From the NCBI RefSeq assembly GCF_001591545.1, contig NZ_BCVC01000003.1, positions 124,001-188,000 on the forward strand: 64,000 bases of DNA. Reading direction: 5' to 3'. Below, piece after piece: positions 57,593 through 64,000 of this stretch; position 1 is the stretch's first letter; the number at the start of each line of letters is the position of its first letter. The DNA is from Lederbergia lenta NBRC 16444. Its GTDB lineage: Bacteria > Bacillota > Bacilli > Bacillales > Bacillaceae_C. Made by a program: the position numbers and the translations under genes. Below the pieces are notes generated by a model. It saw nothing but the letters and a program-made list of their open reading frames with translations, did not search any database and had not been told where the DNA came from.

Positions 57593-58702
57593 CTACCTTT
57601 GTTTCCCTCTCAGCTGCTCAAACAAGCTTTCTACTGTTCCAATGCCTACATTTTCGTATTTAGCTAGGATGACGAGTTCTCTCGGCAATTGCCCTATTGT
57701 TTCAATTTGTGCTTCGTTAAGCTGCCTAATGAGGCTGGGGCTTCCTGTAAATTCATCGGTAGTAAGCGGTATTCTGGCGAGTTCTTCTGTAACCACAATA
57801 TGATCGGCTCTATAAAAGAAGAAAAGTTCTCCCGGTCGCTCGAGTGCTAATTTTCTCCGCACTTTTTCTTCCTCAATATATGTTTTTAGCTCCTCAAACA
57901 GGTTTTCATCGTTCTTTTCATTATAACGTTTTACGTGTTTATGCAATCCTTCTAGATTATTCGGCAACTCGCTCATGATTCGCGCCTGTTGTTCTGCTCC
58001 GAGCTTAATGAGGAATCTTTCGGATTTGGCAAATCGTTGCGGCAAAAGAAAAGCATCTCGAAGAAAATAGGGAATATCGAGTTTTTGCTCTTTATAAGTA
58101 ATCGTTCGAATGGATGTAAATCCAGGGACCTCTATCTCTTGAATAAAGTGATCCGCCGCTGCTAGCGTTTCCTCGTGCATCACTTCTTCTTGTCCTTGTC
58201 CAAGCGATGCTGCTAGTAGTTCCTCCAGACTCTTAAGCCTCACTTCAAGCTCTGTCATATCGTACTCATTTCTCGCTGGTTCTGGGTCTTGATATTCAGG
58301 GACTATCATATCAACTGGCCCATACACTTCGATATACCATTTAACAATTGTATAGATTGCTTCCCATGAAAGGAGGGCTTCCGAATAGCGGAATTTGCGC
58401 ACATCATGTGCTGCCCTATTACCGCTCTGTCTAATATAATGTAATGCATCTATTATTTCCGGTATCAAATAGCCTCGTTCATTTAGCAAGTCTATTCGCT
58501 CTTTCAACGTCATATATGAATCATCATTCATCTTCTCCGCACGCATCACTTTTTGGAGAATGGCTTCAATAAATGTACGGGCATGCGTTAGCATGGTGCG
58601 CGGACTTAAATAAATACTATTTTCCAGTTCACGCACTAAATAAGCCAATTCCTTCGAGATAGGCTCTAAAAATGTATAAAAATATGGTGTGTTTTTGCTC
58701 AT
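57593..58702 (-). CDS. DUF4145 protein with helix-hairpin-helix-like tail
   Basis: 369 residues. DUF4145-type helical domain ~5-115 (SPRTMLTHARTFIEAILQKV ... YIRQSGNRAAHD), a middle region with an acidic linker, and a C-terminal segment ~325-369 (LNEAQIETIGQLPRELVILA KYENVGIGTVESLFEQLRG). That tail resembles the helix-hairpin-helix of the RNA polymerase alpha C-terminal domain (compare GI.TVEEL...GIGKKS...). DNA or protein binding is possible, function unknown. ATG start with a weak ribosome-binding site. Monocistronic. Confidence 0.7.
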   Translation of the reverse strand: MSKNTPYFYTFLEPISKELAYLVRELENSIYLSPRTMLTHARTFIEAILQKVMRAEKMNDDSYMTLKERIDLLNERGYLIPEIIDALHYIRQSGNRAAHDVRKFRYSEALLSWEAIYTIVKWYIEVYGPVDMIVPEYQDPEPARNEYDMTELEVRLKSLEELLAASLGQGQEEVMHEETLAAADHFIQEIEVPGFTSIRTITYKEQKLDIPYFLRDAFLLPQRFAKSERFLIKLGAEQQARIMSELPNNLEGLHKHVKRYNEKNDENLFEELKTYIEEEKVRRKLALERPGELFFFYRADHIVVTEELARIPLTTDEFTGSPSLIRQLNEAQIETIGQLPRELVILAKYENVGIGTVESLFEQLRGKQR

Positions 58703-58878
58703 ATGAATCTCACTTTCTCATCACTTCAGATTATCTTTTAACGTTATTTTACCATAATCAATGTACCGGAAGCCCAGTTACATTTTAACAACCCCTTTCA
58801 GCTGTTAGTTAAAAGGCAATAGAATGATAGTAAGCGAGGAGTTATATTATGTTACAATAACGCTTGAGAATTGTTTAG

Positions 58879-58909
58879 AATTGTTTGAGTGCCTGGCACC
58901 CAAACAATT
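58879..58909. repeat. Palindromic repeat, copy 3
   Basis: aattgtttgagtgcc / ggcacccaaacaatt with one base between; lies 12 bases before the pcp ribosome-binding site. Confidence 0.85.
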
Positions 58910-58935
58910 ACTATCATAAACGGGGAGGTCTTGGA

Positions 58936-59583
58936 ATGAAGAAAAGGGTGTTAATAACAGGTTTTGATCCATTTGGGGATGATAATGTTAATCCAGCGTT
59001 GGAAGCGGTTAAGCAATTAGATGGCATGGTCATTGAAAATATAGATATTGTTGCTCAGGAAGTGCCAACTGTTTTTCATAATTCTATTAAGGTAATGATA
59101 CATGCGATTGAAACACATCAGCCAGATGTTGTCATTTGTGTTGGACAGGCTGGCGGGCGTACTCAAGTGACTCCTGAGCGGATTGCCATTAATATCGATG
59201 ATGCCCGAATTCTAGACAACCATAAGAACCTGCCAATTGATGAACCAATATACGAAGAAGGCCCAGCTGCATATTGGACAACCTTGCCAGTCAAAAGGAT
59301 GGTTCATCAGATGAGAAAAGCCGGAGTGCCAGCAGCTGTTTCCAATACAGCAGGAACCTTCGTTTGTAATCATCTATTCTATGGTTTAATGCACTATATA
59401 GAAAACAGTGCCTCCCACATACGCGGTGGCTTCATTCATATTCCTTATATTCCTGAACAAACAGTGGTAAATGGGGCTCCTAGTTTAAATCTCGATGATA
59501 TTATACGCGGGCTAAAAATAGCAACAGTGATAGCAGCGAATGAAAAAGAAGATATCCGCGAAATTGGCGGGACCACACATTAA
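58936..59583 (+). CDS. pcp: Pyrrolidone-carboxylate peptidase
   Basis: 215 residues, a C15 cysteine peptidase that removes N-terminal pyroglutamate. Motifs: LITGFDPFGDDNVNPALEAV, PERIAIN with catalytic Glu, SNTAGTFVCNHLFY with catalytic Cys, GGFIHIPYIPEQ with catalytic His. ATG 58936 follows GGGGAGG by 8 bases; an upstream extension to 58885 covers only the palindromic repeat. Confidence 0.95.
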   Translation: MKKRVLITGFDPFGDDNVNPALEAVKQLDGMVIENIDIVAQEVPTVFHNSIKVMIHAIETHQPDVVICVGQAGGRTQVTPERIAINIDDARILDNHKNLPIDEPIYEEGPAAYWTTLPVKRMVHQMRKAGVPAAVSNTAGTFVCNHLFYGLMHYIENSASHIRGGFIHIPYIPEQTVVNGAPSLNLDDIIRGLKIATVIAANEKEDIREIGGTTH

Positions 59584-59630
59584 TTGTTTGGGTGCTAGGA
59601 GTTGTTTGGGTGCCAGGCACTCAAACAATT
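59582..59630. repeat. Palindromic repeat, copy 4 (partly doubled)
   Basis: aattgtttgggtgctagg, then gttgtttgggtgccaggcac tcaaacaatt. It begins at the pcp stop and may act as its terminator. Confidence 0.8.
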
Positions 59631-59749
59631 TCATTGGAACAACTCTGTCACTTTTTCCTCATTTATTGTGTAGAAGACGGTTAATATTTAGTTTAAAATA
59701 AAAGAGATAATGTACGAATCTGGTATTACAAATATGGAGGGAATATATA

Positions 59750-60187
59750 TTGAAAAAGATTGTAACTGTTGCACTTACGGCTATACTCTTACTTTCTCCT
59801 GTTGGGGACTTGTTTTTTCAAGACCATTCAACAACTGTAGAGGCAAGGGGTTACAAGTCAGGTAAGAGAAGCTTTAACATGAATAATAATAAGACCAATA
59901 ATAACTCAAATATTCAAAAGAAACAGGATGACTCTTCTAAATCAAGTAAATCTACTACTACAGCAAATAATAAAGGGAAATCTGGCGGTCTCATGAAAGG
60001 TTTATTAGTAGGTGGACTTGCGGGACTTCTATTCGGTAGTCTATTTGCAAATATGGGAGCACTAGGTTCTATTCTAGGTTTTCTTATCAATATTGCAGCG
60101 ATTATTATTTTAATCTCCGTCATACGTAAAATATTCGCCTTTTTCAAGGAAAAGAAAAAAGAGGAAGCTAATCCATGGAGGGGTTAA
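59750..60187 (+). CDS. Small exported/membrane protein with Asn/Ser-rich linker
   Basis: 145 residues. Signal sequence MKKIVTVALTAILLLSPVGD, then a low-complexity segment rich in Asn, Ser, Lys and Thr (~30-75). A Gly-rich membrane hairpin follows (~80-125: GLMKGLLVGGLAGLLFGSLF ... LIISVI-like) and a basic tail. This shape recalls N-terminal Tim44/YtxG-like membrane proteins; function unknown. TTG start with GGAGGG 9 bases upstream. Overlaps the DUF2653 gene by 13 bases. Confidence 0.7.
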   Translation: MKKIVTVALTAILLLSPVGDLFFQDHSTTVEARGYKSGKRSFNMNNNKTNNNSNIQKKQDDSSKSSKSTTTANNKGKSGGLMKGLLVGGLAGLLFGSLFANMGALGSILGFLINIAAIIILISVIRKIFAFFKEKKKEEANPWRG

Positions 60188-60465
60188 TTATTCCTGAGCA
60201 AGATATTATTAACGCGGTTTGCGTGTATATCTCTCGGAAAAAGCAAGTAACCCCAGAAGAAGTCGAAGTCGAGTTAATGCATGACGATGATTATGGATTT
60301 TCCGCAGAAGCTTTTGTAGACGGACGTAAGCAGGTGCTTATAACTGCAAACTTAATTGAAGCATTACGATTATGGCTGGATGAATTTTTAAATGAGGATC
60401 CATATGCCGGAATTAAACTTTTGTTGGACGATGAACAAGGCATTATTGCAGAAATCAACCAATAA
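60175..60465 (+). CDS. DUF2653-family protein (YxcD-like)
   Basis: 96 residues, acidic alpha/beta protein (IIPEQDIINAVCVYISRKKQ; DDDYGFSAEAFVDGRKQVLI; LRLWLDEFLNEDPYAGIKLL). Matches the small DUF2653 family known only from Bacilli. ATG lies within the preceding gene, with coupling expected (ATGGAGGGG at the junction). Function unknown. Confidence 0.75.
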   Translation: MEGLIIPEQDIINAVCVYISRKKQVTPEEVEVELMHDDDYGFSAEAFVDGRKQVLITANLIEALRLWLDEFLNEDPYAGIKLLLDDEQGIIAEINQ

Positions 60466-60668
60466 TTATATAGTTACATGCTCACTTATATTTTTATAGA
60501 ACAACTCATTCTGATCATTAGGATGAGTTGTTTTTATTTTCCTCTTCCATCCCCACTACTTTTCACAAAAAACAGAGTCTTTCCGTTAGATTTGTCATCT
60601 AAAGTTATGTACTATTGTATGTATATGTTTAGTGTCTCTAAATATATTTATATTAGGAGGGGATCTTA

Positions 60669-61859
60669 TTGAGTCTTCAACTCGCAAAAGGAACTCCTCA
60701 TCAGGAGGTTTCCGAAAAGATCTGGACAAGAGATTTTGTATTAATTGTCATGTCCAATTTCTTTGTTTTTCTTGGGTTTCAAATGACGTTGCCGACCATC
60801 CCTTTATTCGTTGAAAAACTCGGGGGTAACGATCAACTTATTGGTATTGTCGTTGGTATTTTCACCTTTTCTGCGCTTCTCCTTCGCCCTTATGCTGGAC
60901 GCGCATTGGAGTTAAAAGGAAGACGCTTTGTATTCCTAACAGGACTAGGAATTTTTGTTTTATCTATTGGTTCTTTTGGGTTTGCAAAGAGTTTGCTTTT
61001 TTTATTCATGATGAGAATCATACAGGGAATTGGTTGGGGTTTCTCAACGACCGCTTCCGGTACGATTGCGACAGATCTAATCCCTGCAAAAAGACGCGGT
61101 GAAGGTATGGGGTATTATGGTCTCTCAGGGAACTTAGCGTTAGCATTTGGGCCAACCTTAGGACTCGCTTTAGTAGGAGTTATTACTTTCACCCAGCTAT
61201 TTTTAATCTCTTCCTTACTTGGATTAGTAGCATTGTTACTATCTTCCAAAATTCATTATAAAAAGGTAGAAAAGCAGACTGTTCCACTCAAAAAATGGGA
61301 CTTTTATGAGAAAAGTGCACTTCCACCATCATTACTGTTACTTTTCATCACTGTTACCTTCGGTGGTATTGCCGCTTTCTTGCCCATCTATTCAGCCCAA
61401 AAAGGAATTAATGGTATTCATTGGTATTTCTTACTTTATGCCATCGCATTGATGCTCTCACGTACATTTGCCGGAAAAATATATGATCAAAGAGGACACA
61501 AGGCTGTTTTTCTTCCAGGAGCATTATTAATCTTAGTTTCTATGATTCTGCTATCTTGGCTACCCAATAGCACCATCCTTTATGTAGCCGCCATTCTATA
61601 CGGTTTTGGATTTGGAACAGTACAACCTGCATTACAAGCATGGTCTGTTAAAGATGTTGCGGCCAATCGAAGAGGCATGGCAAATGCCACCTTCTTCTCT
61701 TTCTTCGACCTGGGTGTCGGAATAGGTGCCATTTTATTCGGACAAATCGCTCATTGGTTTGGTTATGGTGCCATTTATAGCGTTGCAGCGCTATCCGTAC
61801 TAACTTCTATTCTGCTTTACCTCGTCATATTAAGAGTAGGACGTACCCAAAATGCTTAG
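60669..61859 (+). CDS. MFS transporter (YfkF-like drug/metabolite exporter)
   Basis: 396 residues, 12 membrane segments. MFS signature between segments 2 and 3 (RPYAGRALELKGRRF) and motif C-like GYYGLSGNLALAFGPTLGLA in segment 5, typical of antiporters. Exports small molecules with proton exchange; substrate unknown. TTG 60669 follows AGGAGGGG by 7 bases. Ends at a hairpin terminator. Confidence 0.88.
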   Translation: MSLQLAKGTPHQEVSEKIWTRDFVLIVMSNFFVFLGFQMTLPTIPLFVEKLGGNDQLIGIVVGIFTFSALLLRPYAGRALELKGRRFVFLTGLGIFVLSIGSFGFAKSLLFLFMMRIIQGIGWGFSTTASGTIATDLIPAKRRGEGMGYYGLSGNLALAFGPTLGLALVGVITFTQLFLISSLLGLVALLLSSKIHYKKVEKQTVPLKKWDFYEKSALPPSLLLLFITVTFGGIAAFLPIYSAQKGINGIHWYFLLYAIALMLSRTFAGKIYDQRGHKAVFLPGALLILVSMILLSWLPNSTILYVAAILYGFGFGTVQPALQAWSVKDVAANRRGMANATFFSFFDLGVGIGAILFGQIAHWFGYGAIYSVAALSVLTSILLYLVILRVGRTQNA

Positions 61860-61871
61860 CCTACATCTATT

Positions 61872-61919
61872 AGTCTACCAATTCAGTGCATGCATAGCCC
61901 TTTTGGTAGACTTATTTTT
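61872..61919 (+). terminator. Terminator of the MFS gene
   Basis: agtctaccaa / ttggtagact, 10 pairs, then tattttta. Confidence 0.85.
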
Positions 61920-62084
61920 ATTCTACTGCTCTTTATTAAAATTACTTAAGCGAATCAATTGCCTTCAATAATTTGCTAATACAAGTGCTTTGCTTTGCTG
62001 TTTCTTACATTATGCATAGATAATTTACTTTAACTCATAAAAAAGGTATGGAATAGTATAAGGCACTCACTACGTCAGCATGGT

Positions 62085-62240
62085 TGAAACAAAGCCACTG
62101 TGAGAAAAGAAAACAAAGTTGATTGAGGGCGACTCCGAGGGGAACAGCGTGACAGATGAGAGCCCACAGGAGCGCAGCGACGAGGAATCTCACCGTACGC
62201 CCCCCCGGAAAGCGTCCACCTGAAACGTAAATCAACGGTT
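62085..62240. repeat. GC-rich dispersed repeat
   Basis: Bounded by gttgatt (62118) and aatcaac (62236) in inverted orientation, with gagggcgactccgagggga, gagagcccacaggagcgcag, cgacgaggaatctcaccg and cccccggaaagcg inside. Clearly richer in G+C than its surroundings. I recognise it as the type of repeat spread between genes in many Bacillus genomes; not searched. Confidence 0.65.
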
Positions 62241-62447
62241 CTTAACCCTTACATTACGTGTAAATAATTCTCCCCCTTATTCATCTAATAAAATACTAAT
62301 TTCTCTATCCTCCCCTCATTCACAACAAGCCTTCGACGCAATATGACTTTTTTACCATTCATTCATTTTTCTGACAAAGTCTTCTTGTAAAATGCTACAA
62401 TAATTTCCAAGATTACTAAAATTATTATTGATTGGGAAGAGGTTCAT

Positions 62448-63866
62448 ATGAAACTTAAAAACTTGCTACTATGTATAATAGCCATCATCGTCCTTACTGC
62501 TTGCGGTAAAAAAGATGCCGATAACAAAAAACTAGAATTAGATCAACCAATTGCACTAGACGAAACGACAGAAAATGTTGCGAAACAAAAAGATGAGGGT
62601 ATTGCTGAGCCAGAAAAAGAAGCAGAGGAAGTTTCAAATGAAGAAGAAATCGAGGTTAAACCACTCCCTCAAACACTAGCTGAATTGGCAGCCCTCCCCA
62701 CTGGCCATATCGATTATGTAGGCATCCTTAAAGAGGAAGAACAAAAGCAGATGGATGAGCTAACGAAAGACCTACCTGATATTTCCGGGGAACCAACAGA
62801 GCAACAACTAGATGCATATTATAATGATTTATTAGCCATTTTCCAACAAGACTTCAATGGTCCAGAGGAATTAATTGCCGAGATGAAATTCCAATCCATT
62901 GGTAGTCCCGACATTGATAACCCGCGCATGCAATTCAAGGAAAATCTCAATGTCTTAGTCCTTCTCGATGCATCTGGAAGTATGAATGTTGATCTTGGTG
63001 GACAGACACAGATGGATGCTGCAAAAAAGGCAATTACAAATTTCGTAAAAGGATTGCCAAAGGAAGCTAACGTCGGATTACGAGTATATGGACATAAAGG
63101 GACTGGCAGTGATTCTGACAAAAAATTATCTTGTTCAAGCAGTGAATTGATTTATCCACTTGCACCTTACAATCAATCTGACTTTCAATCTTCATTAGAT
63201 AAAGCGCAACCTTCAGGCTGGACACCCATTCAGCTCGCTTTGAATGAAGCTGAAAAAGATTTAGCACCGTACAAAGGAGAAGAAAATACCAATATTGTTT
63301 ATCTAGTAAGTGATGGAATTTCTACTTGTGATGATGATCCAGTAGCTGCCGCTGAGGCTCTTTACAATTCTGATATTACACCCATCGTCAATGTCATTGG
63401 CTTTAACATTGATCATGAAGGACAAAAACAATTAAAAGAAGTAGCTAAAGCAACAGAAGGAACATATCAAGACGTACAAAATGCCGAAACACTTCAAAAA
63501 GAATTGGATCAAGCGAATGAAATTGCTAAGGCGTGGGCTGATTGGAAAAAGAATAAAACGGATAGATTAGAGGGAGACCGGACAAGAAATTGGCTGTCCA
63601 TTTTTGGCTATAACTCCCGTGAATTTAAAAAATGGGTGGATGAGCGCCAACAAGTTGGCTTTTCATTGCAATATTTATATCAAACGAAGAAAATAATGTC
63701 TCGAGAAAGCCATGATTATTTAAGGCAAAAGAATAGAGACTACCATGATTGGATAGAAGAAGAATATGAAAAACTAAAAAAGGAACTACATGAGCTAAAC
63801 GACAAAAAAGTCGATGAAGCGATACGAACGCTTGAAGAAAAATACATGGAAAATGCTCCTGAATAA
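62448..63866 (+). CDS. VWA-domain lipoprotein
   Basis: 472 residues. Lipoprotein signal with lipobox VLTAC (Cys19), an acidic spacer (~25-75), a von Willebrand A domain (~165-350) and a helical, coiled-coil C-terminus (~360-472). The MIDAS motif DASGSMN is intact, with WTPIQLAL and VSDGISTCDD supplying further metal ligands. Such proteins bind partners or matrix via a divalent ion at the outer face of the membrane. ATG with GAAGAGG upstream. Function unknown. Ends at a strong terminator. Confidence 0.88.
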   Translation: MKLKNLLLCIIAIIVLTACGKKDADNKKLELDQPIALDETTENVAKQKDEGIAEPEKEAEEVSNEEEIEVKPLPQTLAELAALPTGHIDYVGILKEEEQKQMDELTKDLPDISGEPTEQQLDAYYNDLLAIFQQDFNGPEELIAEMKFQSIGSPDIDNPRMQFKENLNVLVLLDASGSMNVDLGGQTQMDAAKKAITNFVKGLPKEANVGLRVYGHKGTGSDSDKKLSCSSSELIYPLAPYNQSDFQSSLDKAQPSGWTPIQLALNEAEKDLAPYKGEENTNIVYLVSDGISTCDDDPVAAAEALYNSDITPIVNVIGFNIDHEGQKQLKEVAKATEGTYQDVQNAETLQKELDQANEIAKAWADWKKNKTDRLEGDRTRNWLSIFGYNSREFKKWVDERQQVGFSLQYLYQTKKIMSRESHDYLRQKNRDYHDWIEEEYEKLKKELHELNDKKVDEAIRTLEEKYMENAPE

Positions 63867-63875
63867 TAAATATAA

Positions 63876-63905
63876 GCCAGCCAATCTTTCGTATGATTGG
63901 CTGGC
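63876..63905. terminator. Bidirectional terminator after the VWA gene
   Basis: gccagccaatc / gattggctggc, 11 perfect pairs, between convergent genes. Confidence 0.88.
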
Positions 63906-63921
63906 CTATTTAATTTCTATT

Positions 63922-64000
63922 CTAATGTTCCTCTAAATACTTTATTGCTTTATTCAATCGTTGAAGTCCTTCTATTACCTTAGATTGCGGACATCCTATA
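63922..64000 (-). CDS. 3' end of a PatB/MalY-like aminotransferase (cut by window edge)
   Basis: The last 25 codons on the minus strand read IGCPQSKVIEGLQRLNKAIK YLEEH then stop (63922-63924). (I/F)(G/A)CPRSxxxEGLxR(I/L) is the usual end of fold-type I PLP enzymes of the PatB/MalY (cystathionine beta-lyase) group. Too short to be sure. Confidence 0.5.
   Translation of the reverse strand, partial: IGCPQSKVIEGLQRLNKAIKYLEEH

Overview
The window is chromosomal DNA of an AT-rich, endospore-forming member of the Bacillaceae. The evidence is two SspH-type spore proteins, a YfiT/BstA-type DinB protein, a glmS ribozyme, B. subtilis-like PTS/LicT sugar control with CcpA (cre) boxes, strong AGGAGG ribosome-binding sites and many TTG/GTG starts. 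No rRNA, tRNA or CRISPR array was seen. Species cannot be named from sequence alone.

Layout. 0-8 kb: end of a cupin gene, a DinB/YfiT protein, an ArsR-type regulator divergent from a GH2 glycosidase plus GPH symporter operon, a decayed DapA-family aldolase, and a LysR/LysE pair. 8.8-13.5 kb: a complete beta-glucoside operon (licT-bglP-bglA) with a cre-overlapped promoter, a leader terminator and a probable LicT target (RAT) that overlaps a hairpin masking the bglP ribosome-binding site. 13.6-18 kb: a mobile-element graveyard next to glmS. It holds an IS110 remnant, a three-gene block (small multidrug exporter, MerR, DUF4870), and a decayed tnsA of a Tn7-like transposon lying at the classical attTn7 position. 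A 590-bp element with inverted ends, a 5-bp duplication and Tn7-like end-site layout is inserted in that tnsA. 18-20.1 kb: glmS with its ribozyme, which carries an unusually long P1 arm.

20.4-31.6 kb: ferritin, then a large one-strand locus. It encodes a YesMN-type two-component system, a sugar ABC importer (binding protein and two permeases), a TIM-barrel protein, a FAD oxidoreductase, an exported DUF4127 protein and a SIS-domain protein. The genes look like one inducible carbohydrate-use pathway of unknown substrate, and this is the best candidate for an undescribed metabolic system here. 32-44.5 kb: HrtBA-like ABC exporter, a phospholipase A2-like mini-protein, two chemoreceptors (the second behind a c-di-GMP-I riboswitch and terminator), a class A beta-lactamase, a GT51 transglycosylase, a small lipoprotein, two SspH genes and an exported amidase.

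44.9-54.2 kb: a membrane protein, a topoisomerase III pseudogene fused to a nuclease-like C-terminus, an IS21 remnant, an intact vanR-vanS-vanY-like cluster, the 5' part of a group II intron, and a phage replication-protein scrap. 52.3-64 kb: M20 amidohydrolase, LysR, acyl-CoA thioesterase, glutaminase, a DUF4145 protein, pyrrolidone-carboxylate peptidase, small membrane/DUF2653 proteins, an MFS exporter, a VWA lipoprotein, and the 3' end of a PatB/MalY-like aminotransferase. Palindromic GTGCCTGGCAC-type repeats and a GC-rich dispersed repeat lie between these genes.
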